The notes under the pieces were generated by a model. It saw nothing but the letters and a program-made list of their open reading frames with translations, searched no databases and was not told the DNA's origin. DNA of 5,831 bases, from the NCBI GenBank assembly GCA_002371985.1, contig DFHZ01000184.1, forward strand, positions 1 through 5,831. The letters are read 5' to 3'. Shown here in pieces: positions 1 to 5,831 of this stretch. Position numbers and translations under genes: made by a program. The stretch's first letter is position 1, and each line of letters starts with the position of its first letter. The DNA is from Ruminococcaceae bacterium UBA3710. GTDB taxonomy: Bacteria; Bacillota; Clostridia; Oscillospirales; Acutalibacteraceae.

Positions 1-344
1 AGTTTATCCGCCTCTATCTCGGCATTTTTGGCATCTATTTCTGCCTTATTTGCAGAAATTTTCGCATTTATACTACTTATTTCTGCATTACAACGATTTA
101 TCTGAGCCTGAGTGTTTGCAATTTTCTTTCTTATCGCTTCAAGAACCGCAACCTGATTGTTTTTTTGTTTTTTAAGTTCGTTAATTTCAGACTGAATTGC
201 CTTAGATTCCTGTTGAAGTTTAGCAATGTCGCTATTAAGTTTTGCTTTTTCGCTATCGGTAAGAGATAAAACCGAAAAAGCCGAACAAAAAACAAAACAA
301 AGACAAAGTGCAACAGAAATAATTCTATTTAAAAACCTTTTCAT
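1..344 (-). CDS. Secreted coiled-coil protein, N-terminal part; likely FtsEX-partner murein hydrolase or activator (EnvC/PcsB/M23 type)
   Basis: Partial gene: 114 codons are visible and the 3' end lies beyond the left edge. The start is ATG at 344-342, supported by a GGGAG Shine-Dalgarno at 352-356 with 7-nt spacing. The protein opens with a signal peptide: basic MKRFLNR, a hydrophobic core at about residues 8-26 containing three Cys, and a possible cleavage after the CSA at 20-22. I see no proper lipobox. From about residue 30 to the edge it is rich in K, E, Q, I, N and A in heptad-like spacing, a long coiled coil with repetitive segments such as NAEISSINAKISANKAEID. This is the architecture of EnvC, PcsB and clostridial M23 peptidases, whose coiled coil docks on FtsX. 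It starts 12 nt after ftsX stops, so it is in the same operon. The catalytic or activator domain (M23, CHAP or NlpC/P60) is outside the window, so its chemistry cannot be called. Confidence 0.85.
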   Translation of the reverse strand, partial: MKRFLNRIISVALCLCFVFCSAFSVLSLTDSEKAKLNSDIAKLQQESKAIQSEINELKKQKNNQVAVLEAIRKKIANTQAQINRCNAEISSINAKISANKAEIDAKNAEIEADK

Positions 345-356
345 ATCTTATCTCCC

Positions 357-1409
357 TTATATTGCGGCAAATTCGCTACCCTCTTTATGGAGGTATTTGC
401 CTATCATGGTAATACTGCCTATAACGCCTGCAACTACGCCGATTATTACGAAAAGACCGAACAAGTTAAGTGCCAAATCGGAATATTTGATAATATCGTT
501 TGTTCCGAGTGTTGCACAAATGGTTTCGGTTGCAACACGGTAACAGAAATAAAGCAAACCCTCGGAAAAAATCGCCGAAATAAGACCGATTAAGATTCCC
601 TCAACAATAAAAGGTATTCTTACAAATGAATCGGTAGCACCGACCGCTTTCATAATGCTTATTTCAAGTTTTCTGCTATACATAGTAATTCTTATGGTAT
701 TTGACACAATAACAAGCGAAATAATCATTAAAATAGCAATTATCCAAAAACCTGCTATGCCAAGACCTTTTTTAAGTGCCGAAATTTTCTCGGCTAAATC
801 GCCGTAGGACTGAATTTTATCTACGCCCTCAATTTTTTCGATTTTTTGGAGTGTAGCACTAAAAAGGCTCATATCTTTCATAGTAACCTTAGCGGCACCC
901 GAAAGAGGGTTGCCGTACTTTTCGTCAAGGAATGTAAAATATTCTTCCTGCCCTTTAAGAAAATCTTTTTTAATATCTTCAAGACCTTCTTCGCCAGAAA
1001 TATACTCGACCGACTCAACATTATCAAGTTTCGCTATTTTATCACAAAGGGCTTTTGCCTCTTCTTCGTTATGAATGACATAATCACTGCTCTTTATGCC
1101 GTTTTCGTCGGGTTGTTCTGCATCATCGCCCGTTTCGGTTTGCTCGGCATTTTCGGCATTCCCTGCTTGTTCGTTATCCTCTTTATCAGAGTAAAAAGCC
1201 CAGGTATAGTCCTTCATATAAGCCATAACAACATTTTGCTTTTCGAGGTTTCCGAGAGCAAGTTTTGCGTTCTCGGAAATCAGGACTGCAAGACCGATAG
1301 CAACCATACAAGCCACCAAAACACCTATGGAAGCCACTGACATTAAGCGATTTGCCCAAGTATTTTTAAAGCCTTCTTTTGTCAGATACCTTAAACTGCT
1401 TAATTTCAT
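357..1409 (-). CDS. ftsX: Cell division ABC transporter permease-like protein FtsX
   Basis: Membrane half of FtsEX. It does not transport but passes ATP-driven conformational change from FtsE to a peptidoglycan hydrolase outside the membrane during division or elongation. The 350 residues show FtsX topology: a cytoplasmic N-terminus (SLRYLTKEGFKNTWANRLMS), TM1 at about 23-45, a large extracellular domain at about 46-215, and TM2 (219-238), TM3 (266-288) and TM4 (314-337). The hallmark segment after TM2 is present: NTIRITMYSRK, then EISIMKAVGAT, then a second hydrophobic stretch. The extracellular domain has an FtsX-type 'VESVEYIS' strand and 'AAKVTM' region. It is some 40-50 residues longer than typical Firmicute FtsX as I recall it, mostly from an acidic low-complexity stretch at residues 75-106. 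The start ATG overlaps the ftsE stop as ATGA, and a strong SD (GGGAGGGG, 1417-1424) lies inside ftsE, so the pair is translationally coupled. Confidence 0.95.
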   Translation of the reverse strand: MKLSSLRYLTKEGFKNTWANRLMSVASIGVLVACMVAIGLAVLISENAKLALGNLEKQNVVMAYMKDYTWAFYSDKEDNEQAGNAENAEQTETGDDAEQPDENGIKSSDYVIHNEEEAKALCDKIAKLDNVESVEYISGEEGLEDIKKDFLKGQEEYFTFLDEKYGNPLSGAAKVTMKDMSLFSATLQKIEKIEGVDKIQSYGDLAEKISALKKGLGIAGFWIIAILMIISLVIVSNTIRITMYSRKLEISIMKAVGATDSFVRIPFIVEGILIGLISAIFSEGLLYFCYRVATETICATLGTNDIIKYSDLALNLFGLFVIIGVVAGVIGSITMIGKYLHKEGSEFAAI

Positions 1410-2140
1410 TCCTCGTCCCCTCCCGGTAAATTATCGGCAACGATTTTTCCATCATCAAGCATAATAACACGATGTTTAAAATCTCTGACCAAACTATGGT
1501 CGTGCGTTACCATTAAAACGGTTGTCCCCTGTTTGTTTATTGCAGTAAGCATAGAAACAATTTCATAGGACATATTGGGGTCGACATTTCCGGTAGGCTC
1601 GTCCGCAATAATTAAAGCAGGATTATTTACAAGGGCACGGGCAAGACCTACACGCTGTTGCTCACCGCCCGAAAGTTCATTCGGCATTGACCTTGCTTTA
1701 TCGCCAAGACCTACTGCGGCTAATGCTTTTGGTACTTCCCTTCTTATTTGTCTGCTCGGAGCACCGACAACACGCATAGCAAAAGCAACATTATCAAAAA
1801 CATTCATTTTAGGAATAAGGCGGAAGTCCTGAAAAACAATACCCATAGTTCTCCTGAGCATTGGGATATGTTTTCTCTTCATTTTGCGAAGATTAAAACC
1901 GTTTACCGTAATACTGCCGGTATTGGCCTTTTCTTCTCGCATAATAAGTTTCATAAAGGTACTTTTTCCGGCACCCGAGGAACCTACAACGAAAACAAAT
2001 TCGCCTTTATTTATTGTTATATTAACATCGTTAAGTGCGTGAGTTCCGTTCTGATAGGTTTTTGAAACATCTTTAAACTCTATAACAGTGTTATTGTTTT
2101 CTCCACCAAACGACTGTAAATCAACTGTTTTTTCAGACAT
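1406..2140 (-). CDS. ftsE: Cell division ATP-binding protein FtsE
   Basis: Cytoplasmic ABC ATPase partner of FtsX. ATP binding and hydrolysis drive activation of the extracellular murein hydrolase. All ABC motifs are intact in the 244 residues: Walker [10 protein letters not shown] (53-61), Q-loop IVFQDF with Q104, signature LSGGEQQR (156-163), Walker B ALIIADEP with D180 and E181, D-loop GNVD, and H-loop H213. '[20 protein letters not shown]' after the Q-loop is characteristic of FtsE rather than the related MacB/LolD ATPases. The first 18 residues form a polar extension before the usual FtsE start ([11 protein letters not shown]). No in-frame Met lies between M1 and M63, so the start is probably right. 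The SD is GAGAG about 8 nt upstream. The gene lies 20 nt after the regulator gene and overlaps ftsX by 4 nt. Confidence 0.96.
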   Translation of the reverse strand: MSEKTVDLQSFGGENNNTVIEFKDVSKTYQNGTHALNDVNITINKGEFVFVVGSSGAGKSTFMKLIMREEKANTGSITVNGFNLRKMKRKHIPMLRRTMGIVFQDFRLIPKMNVFDNVAFAMRVVGAPSRQIRREVPKALAAVGLGDKARSMPNELSGGEQQRVGLARALVNNPALIIADEPTGNVDPNMSYEIVSMLTAINKQGTTVLMVTHDHSLVRDFKHRVIMLDDGKIVADNLPGGDEE

Positions 2141-2160
2141 TGAAAAATCTCTCTTTCAAG

Positions 2161-3237
2161 TTAATATTTAACCGGTGTAGTCTTTAAATATTTATTTACC
2201 ATAAGAGCAATTTTAAATACAATGGCATGGTCAAATTCTCTCAGGTCAAGACCTGTGATTTTCTTGATTTTCTCAAGACGGTATACAAGTGTATTTCTAT
2301 GAACAAAAAGTTTTCTTGATGTTTCGGAAACATTAAGATTATTTTCAAAGAAACGCTGAATTGTAAACAAGGTTTCGTGGTCAAGGCTATCAATAGAACC
2401 TCTCTTGAATACCTCTTTTAAGAATGTATCGCAAAGAGTTGTAGGAAGTTGATAGATAAGTCTTGCAATACCGAGATTATCGTAAGAAATAATAGTTTTT
2501 TCAGTATCGAAAACTTTTCCTACTTCAAGTGCTACCTGTGCATCCTTAAACGAACGGGCAAGTCCTTTAAGGGTATCAACAGTAGTACCTATTCCGATAA
2601 CGATATGAACAAAGAGTTCACCCGAAATGGTATCGGCAATAGTTGAAGCAAGGCTCTCAATATCCTTTGATTCAACACCGATACTTGTTTCTTTTACAAT
2701 AGCAATATCGGTTTCATTTATGCTTATTATAAAGTCTTTATTCTTATCGGGGAAAAGATTTTGAAGAATGTCATAAAGCATAACATCGTTCTGCTCAAGG
2801 GTTCTTACAAGAATAACAGTACGGGAAACATCGGTATTAAAGTAAAGTTCCCTTGCCTTTAAATTTATATCACCCGGTAAAATATTATCGAGAATTATAT
2901 TTTTTACAAAATTGGCACGGTCATATTTCTCGTCATAGTAAAACTTAATATTGGCAAAAGCAACCGCCAAAACACCGGCATATTTTGAAGAGATAACATC
3001 ATCGCCCTCAACAAATACCGTATACTCTTTTCCTCTTGCCGAGTCGATTGGTTTGAATGTAAACCCGTTTGCTGAAAAGACTTCGCCCGTCATAGGAGCA
3101 TTTATCTGCAACTGCTCACCGATACGGTCAAGATCGCTACAAGCAATAATATTTTGACTTTCATCCATAACACCGAAAGTTTTATCTATTGTTTCTTTCA
3201 TCTGTTGAATAACACCTTGGAATAGTCTGTTAGACAT
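2161..3237 (-). CDS. CdaR/PucR-family transcriptional regulator, first gene of the ftsEX operon
   Basis: A 358-residue cytoplasmic DNA-binding protein. The N-terminal region (about 5-110) resembles the sugar-diacid recognition domain of CdaR-type regulators, with 'FGVMDESQNIIACSDLDRIGEQL' near 21-43. A middle region (about 115-250) resembles the degenerate GGDEF-like domain of the family (VILVRTLEQ; then GLARSFKDAQVALEVGKVF near 225-243). The C-terminus (about 290-345) is a PucR-type helix-turn-helix: QRFFENNLNVSETSRKLFVH, then RNTLVYRLEKIKKITGLDL, then a long closing helix. The start ATG has a good SD (AGAGGTG, 7-nt spacing). Classical CdaR senses glycerate or related diacids, but the ligand here is unknown and may differ. 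It leads the operon 20 nt before ftsE, so autoregulation and control of cell-wall hydrolysis genes are plausible inferences. No frame defect is seen. I leave the symbol empty because only the family is secure. Confidence 0.9.
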   Translation of the reverse strand: MSNRLFQGVIQQMKETIDKTFGVMDESQNIIACSDLDRIGEQLQINAPMTGEVFSANGFTFKPIDSARGKEYTVFVEGDDVISSKYAGVLAVAFANIKFYYDEKYDRANFVKNIILDNILPGDINLKARELYFNTDVSRTVILVRTLEQNDVMLYDILQNLFPDKNKDFIISINETDIAIVKETSIGVESKDIESLASTIADTISGELFVHIVIGIGTTVDTLKGLARSFKDAQVALEVGKVFDTEKTIISYDNLGIARLIYQLPTTLCDTFLKEVFKRGSIDSLDHETLFTIQRFFENNLNVSETSRKLFVHRNTLVYRLEKIKKITGLDLREFDHAIVFKIALMVNKYLKTTPVKY

Positions 3238-3261
3238 AAAAATACACCTCTTAAAATAAAA

Positions 3262-3302
3262 TTACACAATATATATTTATAATTGTTTTTATTTTACACA
3301 AT
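3262..3302. repeat. Direct repeat of ATTGTGTAA around the operon start site
   Basis: The 9-mer TTACACAAT (minus strand ATTGTGTAA) occurs at 3262-3270 and 3294-3302, start to start 32 bp, about three helical turns. The upstream copy overlaps the -10 box and the other lies in the predicted leader. It could be a pair of operator half-sites for the regulator, or chance in AT-rich DNA. Confidence 0.35.
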
Positions 3303-3319
3303 TTCTACTGATTTTTCAA
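3291..3319 (-). promoter_or_regulatory. Sigma-A-type promoter of the regulator-ftsE-ftsX operon
   Basis: Read on the minus strand: TTGAAA (-35, 3314-3319), a 17-bp spacer, and TAAAAT (-10, 3291-3296). Each box matches consensus at 5 of 6 positions with the ideal spacer. Transcription would start near 3284-3285, giving a leader of about 47 nt to the ATG at 3237. It lies between the proS terminator and the regulator gene. Confidence 0.72.
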
Positions 3320-3320
3320 G

Positions 3321-3338
3321 ACTTTTTAACCAAAAAGT
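3321..3338. promoter_or_regulatory. 18-bp palindrome next to the operon promoter, candidate operator
   Basis: ACTTTTTAACCAAAAAGT has perfect 7-bp arms (3321-3327 and 3332-3338) around AACC. It ends one base upstream of the -35 box of the regulator operon promoter, where a class II activator would bind. That it is an operator is inference; A/T-rich inverted repeats can occur by chance. Confidence 0.35.
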
Positions 3339-3352
3339 TACAAAATGTTTAC

Positions 3353-3393
3353 AAAAAAACCGGGGTTCTTGAGTTTAAGAGCCTCGGTTTTTT
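3353..3393 (-). terminator. Rho-independent terminator of proS
   Basis: The hairpin at 3355-3392 has 16-nt arms with 14 pairs, two mismatches and a 6-nt loop. On the minus strand the stem starts AAAAACCG and closes into CGGTTTTT, followed by a run of seven T (A at 3353-3359 on the plus strand). It begins about 8 nt after the proS stop codon. The plus-strand reading also ends in six T, so the element could work in both directions. Confidence 0.85.
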
Positions 3394-3400
3394 ATAAATA

Positions 3401-4834
3401 TCAATATGCTTTGCCCCAATAGAGCATTTTTTCTGCCTTTTTACCGCAACAAACACAGGTATCGGAAATTTTTTCCTGCTCGAACGGAATACAGCGGGAT
3501 GTTACACCGGCAACTTCTTTAAGTTTATCTTCACAAGCCCTATCTCCGCACCACATAGCACGAATAAATCCCGGCTTATTATCGGCGATTTCTTTCATTT
3601 CGTCAATGTTTTTAGCATCAAAGGTCATATTTTCTCTGCGTTTTAATGCCTTATCATAAAGCCCTTTACCTACAGTTTTCAGAAGTTCCGGTATTGCAGT
3701 TTCAAGTTTGTCAAGCGAAACGGTAACCTTTTCGCCGTTATCTCTGCGAACGGCAACAAGGCAGTTGTTTTCTATGTCTCTCGGTCCCAATTCAAGTCTT
3801 AGCGGAACACCTTTCATTTCATATTCCGCAAATTTCCAGCCCGGAGTCTGGTCCGAATCGTCAAGTTTAACCCTGCAAACCTTTTTAAGTCTGTCTGCTA
3901 CCTCTTTTGTTTTATCAAGCACGCCTTCCTTATGCGATGCTATCGGAATAACAACCGCCTGAATAGGTGCAATAGCAGGGGGAAGAACGAGACCGTTATC
4001 GTCGCCATGCGTCATAATAACAGCACCGATGAGCCTTGTTGTAGTTCCCCATGATGTCTGGAAAGGATAAACCTGTTTATTATCTTTATCGGTATAGGTT
4101 ACATCAAATGCTCTTGAAAAACCGTCGCCGAAATAATGCGATGTTCCGCTTTGAAGAGCCTTACCGTCGTGCATTAAAGCCTCTATCGTATATGTAGCCT
4201 CTGCTCCGGCAAATCGCTCTTTCTCGGTCTTTTGACCCTTTACAACAGGCATACAGAGAAACTCTTCGGCAAATCTTGCATATACATTAAGCATCTGCTC
4301 TGTTTCCGCCTTTGCCTCTTCGGGAGTAGCATGTAATGTATGACCTTCCTGCCACAAAAATTCACGGGAACGAAGGAATGGTCTTGTTGTCTTTTCCCAA
4401 CGGACAACACTACACCACTGATTATAAAGTTTCGGCAAATCTCTATAAGAATGAACTATATTTTTAAAGTGATCACAAAAGAGTGTTTCAGAGGTCGGGC
4501 GGACACAAAGACGCTCTTCAAGTTTTTCTTCGCCACCCATAGTTACCCAAGCAACTTCGGGAGCAAAACCCTCTACATGGTCTTTTTCTTTTTGGAGCAA
4601 ACTCTCCGGAATAAACATAGGCATATAAACATTTTCGTGCCCTTTTTCTTTAAAAAGCCCATCCATAATGCTTTGGATGTTTTCCCAGATTGCATATCCG
4701 TAAGGGCGTATAATCATACATCCCTTAACCGAAGAATAATCTATAAGTTCTGCCTTTATACAAACATCGGTATACCACTTTGCAAAATCTTCGTCCATAG
4801 AAGTAATTTCTTTTACCATTTTTTCTTTAGCCAT
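3401..4834 (-). CDS. proS: Prolyl-tRNA synthetase, archaeal/eukaryotic-type (short, no editing insert)
   Basis: Class II aminoacyl-tRNA synthetase that charges tRNA-Pro in the cytoplasm. At 477 residues from the chosen start it matches the ProS3-like type in having no editing domain between motifs 2 and 3. Visible landmarks (numbered from this start) are RPTSET (112-117) in the proline pocket, motif 2 (about 142-166, [20 protein letters not shown]), the [15 protein letters not shown] segment (230-244), and motif 3 (263-286, GTTTRLIGA then GLVLPP). The anticodon-binding domain starts near 288 ([11 protein letters not shown]). A C-terminal Cys set (429, 434, 460, 463) looks like a zinc site, and the protein ends in Tyr, as is typical of this type. 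An in-frame GTG at 4843 would add three residues, but the SD GGTGAT spans 4838-4843 and fits the ATG at 4834 with 8 nt between GG and ATG, so I start there. The gene is divergent from acpP and has its own promoter and terminator. Confidence 0.96.
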   Translation of the reverse strand: MAKEKMVKEITSMDEDFAKWYTDVCIKAELIDYSSVKGCMIIRPYGYAIWENIQSIMDGLFKEKGHENVYMPMFIPESLLQKEKDHVEGFAPEVAWVTMGGEEKLEERLCVRPTSETLFCDHFKNIVHSYRDLPKLYNQWCSVVRWEKTTRPFLRSREFLWQEGHTLHATPEEAKAETEQMLNVYARFAEEFLCMPVVKGQKTEKERFAGAEATYTIEALMHDGKALQSGTSHYFGDGFSRAFDVTYTDKDNKQVYPFQTSWGTTTRLIGAVIMTHGDDNGLVLPPAIAPIQAVVIPIASHKEGVLDKTKEVADRLKKVCRVKLDDSDQTPGWKFAEYEMKGVPLRLELGPRDIENNCLVAVRRDNGEKVTVSLDKLETAIPELLKTVGKGLYDKALKRRENMTFDAKNIDEMKEIADNKPGFIRAMWCGDRACEDKLKEVAGVTSRCIPFEQEKISDTCVCCGKKAEKMLYWGKAY

Positions 4835-4837
4835 AAT

Positions 4838-4843
4838 AATCAC
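4838..4843 (-). promoter_or_regulatory. proS ribosome binding site that decides the start
   Basis: On the minus strand GGTGAT matches the 3' part of the AGGAGGTGAT anti-SD partner and lies just before ATG 4834. The alternative GTG start at 4843 lies inside this site and has no SD of its own (AATATTAGACG upstream), which argues against it. Confidence 0.65.
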
Positions 4844-4851
4844 CGTCTAAT

Positions 4852-4880
4852 ATTATATTATAATAACAAGTATTTTTCAA
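4852..4880 (-). promoter_or_regulatory. Sigma-A-type promoter of proS
   Basis: On the minus strand TTGAAA (-35, 4875-4880), a 17-bp spacer and a consensus TATAAT (-10, 4852-4857). The predicted start near A4846 leaves a leader of about 12 nt before the ATG at 4834, with the SD almost at the mRNA 5' end. No room remains for a T-box or other leader element between this promoter and the gene. Confidence 0.78.
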
Positions 4881-4907
4881 GATTTTTTGATTTTTTTAAA
4901 AAACCTA

Positions 4908-4936
4908 TTGACAAACGAATAAAAAATACATAAAAT
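4908..4936 (+). promoter_or_regulatory. Strong sigma-A-type promoter of acpP
   Basis: TTGACA (perfect -35, 4908-4913), a 17-bp spacer and TAAAAT (-10, 4931-4936). The predicted start near 4943 gives a leader of about 28 nt to the ATG at 4971. T5, T6, T7 and A6 tracts lie just upstream (4873-4903) and may act as an UP element, consistent with the high expression expected of acpP. Confidence 0.85.
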
Positions 4937-4970
4937 CGTATTAGAATTTCTCGAAGGGTTGGATTTAAAA

Positions 4971-5201
4971 ATGGTATTCGATAAAATCAAAGATATTTTA
5001 GCCGTTCAGCTTGACACTGATGCCAACGATATGACTATGGACACCAGAATTGTTGAAGATTTAGGTGCAGATAGCCTTGATGTTGTTGAAATGCTTATGG
5101 CTGCATACGATGAGTTCGGTGTTGAGGTTCCTGACGACAAAATTGAAAGTTTAAAGACTATCGGTGATGTTGTAGAATATATTCAAAACGAAATCGACTA
5201 A
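4971..5201 (+). CDS. acpP: Acyl carrier protein
   Basis: Small acidic carrier of growing acyl chains in type II fatty acid synthesis. After attachment of 4'-phosphopantetheine it presents intermediates to the Fab enzymes in the cytoplasm. The 76 residues equal the usual ACP length. The start MVFDKIKDILA is typical, and the motif LGADSLDVVEM places the modified Ser at residue 35 at the start of helix II, followed by the acidic helix. An in-frame TTG at 4959 would add four residues (MDLK) but sits directly on the AAGGG SD (4954-4958). The ATG at 4971 has that SD 12 nt upstream (a little long) and gives the family start. The gene stands alone between its own strong promoter and terminator, away from any fab, plsX or rnc gene in view. 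It could be the main ACP or a second copy. Confidence 0.95.
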   Translation: MVFDKIKDILAVQLDTDANDMTMDTRIVEDLGADSLDVVEMLMAAYDEFGVEVPDDKIESLKTIGDVVEYIQNEID

Positions 5202-5219
5202 CCTGTTACTAAAAATACT

Positions 5220-5252
5220 AAGCGGATGAGCAATTTGCTCATCCGCTTTTTT
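5220..5252 (+). terminator. Rho-independent terminator of acpP
   Basis: A perfect 13-bp stem, AAGCGGATGAGCA (5220-5232) with TGCTCATCCGCTT (5236-5248), with a 3-nt loop and a T-run at 5247-5252. It begins 18 nt after the acpP stop and ends a few bases before the stop of the convergent metA. The minus-strand reading has only a weak T-run beyond the stem (TTAGTATTTTT), so it may serve metA less well. Confidence 0.93.
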
Positions 5253-5256
5253 ATTA

Positions 5257-5831
5257 TTATAATTCTTCAAGGTCAAAAGGCGTTGACTGATAAACAAAGT
5301 AGTTAAGCCAATTTGTAAAAAGAAGATTTCCGTGTGCTCTCCAATTTACCAAAGGTCCGTTTGCAGGGTCATTATCTATGTAATAATTCTTAGGTAAAGC
5401 AGTATCCAGACCGGCAGAAACATCTCTTCTGTACTCGCTGTCAAGCGTCAACGGGTCATACTCCGAATGACCCATAACAAAAAACTGCCTACCGCCGATT
5501 TTTGATACGATATGAACACCCGCTTCCTCAGAGGATGCAAGAATTCTTAAATCATTACATTTTTCAATCTCTTCTCTTTTGACATAAGTGTATCTTGAAT
5601 GAGGAGCATAAAATACATTATCAAAACCACGAAGAAGCATAGAAGTAGGATAATCGCAGGTATGAGGGAATACTCCGAAGAGTTTTTCGTCCATTTTATA
5701 CTTTTTTATGCCAAAATGATGGTAAAGTCCTGCTTGAGCACCCCAGCAAATATGCAGGGTACTATGAACATTCTTAACGCTCCAATCCATTATTTCGCAA
5801 AGTTCGTCCCAATAATCAACCTGCTCGAAAG
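5257..5831 (-). CDS. metA: Homoserine O-acyltransferase MetA, C-terminal part
   Basis: First committed step of methionine synthesis: acylates homoserine from acetyl- or succinyl-CoA in the cytoplasm. The reading frame is open to the right edge, with codons for FEQVDYWDELCEI preceding the first visible Met (complement 5788-5790), so that Met is internal and the N-terminus is missing. 190 residues are seen. The nucleophile Cys lies in HICWGAQAG (fragment residue 28), and the catalytic His and Glu lie in MGHSEYD (fragment residues 121 and 123). The 93-residue Cys-to-His spacing equals that of E. coli MetA (142 and 235), which implies about 114 missing residues and a full length near 304. The residue that helps set acetyl versus succinyl specificity (position 111 in the family) is outside the window, so the acyl donor is undecided. 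The gene is convergent with acpP. Confidence 0.95.
   Translation of the reverse strand, partial: FEQVDYWDELCEIMDWSVKNVHSTLHICWGAQAGLYHHFGIKKYKMDEKLFGVFPHTCDYPTSMLLRGFDNVFYAPHSRYTYVKREEIEKCNDLRILASSEEAGVHIVSKIGGRQFFVMGHSEYDPLTLDSEYRRDVSAGLDTALPKNYYIDNDPANGPLVNWRAHGNLLFTNWLNYFVYQSTPFDLEEL

Noticed and set aside
131..543. Short open frames on both strands around the left edge
   Set aside because: They are out of frame with the signal-peptide coiled-coil gene and with ftsX, which explain the region with proper SD sites.
846..1340. 164-residue plus-strand open frame within ftsX
   Set aside because: Antisense to a secure gene, with no SD and no recognisable domain. It reflects the codon bias of ftsX.
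4340..4933. 197-residue plus-strand open frame opposite the proS 5' part
   Set aside because: Antisense to conserved ProRS motifs and running through the proS promoter. The composition is F/H/N/K-rich and unlike a real protein.
4959..4970. TTG start for acpP giving MDLKMVF
   Set aside because: It sits directly against the AAGGG SD with no spacing. The ATG at 4971 gives the standard 76-residue ACP.
4835..4970. T-box or other riboswitch in the proS-acpP intergenic region
   Set aside because: It is too short, with no T-box-like conserved core and no stem-rich leader. Two consensus promoters occupy the space.
5788..5790. ATG as the start of a 177-residue MetA-like protein
   Set aside because: The frame stays open upstream to the edge with family-like sequence (DYWDELCEI), and the catalytic Cys would lie only 15 residues in. 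The Met is internal.
1..5831. CRISPR array, insertion sequence, tRNA or prophage remnant
   Set aside because: No spaced repeats, transposase motifs, terminal inverted repeats or tRNA-like cloverleaf seen on either strand. The genes are intact housekeeping genes.

Overview
The window is AT-rich bacterial DNA and looks like a chromosomal segment of a low-GC Firmicute, most likely a gut-type Clostridia. This rests on the cdaR-like/ftsE/ftsX/coiled-coil hydrolase gene order, the prokaryote-specific short ProRS of archaeal/eukaryotic type, a MetA-family homoserine acyltransferase, strong Shine-Dalgarno sites and near-consensus sigma-A promoters. The taxon is inferred from gene content only. No rRNA, tRNA, CRISPR array or mobile element is visible.

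Right to left on the minus strand, positions 3238 to 1 hold one operon. A CdaR/PucR-type regulator (2161-3237) is followed after 20 nt by ftsE (1406-2140), by ftsX (357-1409, overlapping ftsE by 4 nt), and after 12 nt by a secreted coiled-coil protein that runs off the left edge (1-344) and starts like the EnvC/PcsB/M23 hydrolases that FtsEX controls. FtsE is the ATPase, FtsX the membrane transducer, and the coiled-coil protein the likely extracellular partner that cuts or activates cutting of peptidoglycan. The regulator heads the operon and may set its expression. A promoter with a 17-bp spacer lies at 3291-3319, flanked by a palindrome and a direct repeat that could be operators.

Upstream, proS (prolyl-tRNA synthetase, 3401-4834, minus) is closed by a rho-independent hairpin at 3355-3392. 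It is divergent from acpP (acyl carrier protein, 4971-5201, plus) across a 136-bp AT-tract-rich intergenic region with two back-to-back promoters. acpP ends at a 13-bp perfect terminator hairpin (5220-5252). Convergent with it, the C-terminal two thirds of a MetA homoserine O-acyltransferase (5257-5831, minus) fill the right edge, with the N-terminus outside the window.

Most genes are ordinary housekeeping genes. The points worth a second look are regulatory and architectural: a 17-bp block (16/17 identical) shared by the proS and regulator promoters over the -35 box, an 18-bp palindrome next to the regulator's -35 box, an acidic low-complexity insert in the large extracellular loop of FtsX, and the placement of a ligand-sensing regulator at the head of an ftsEX operon. 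I did not find a clearly new biological system.
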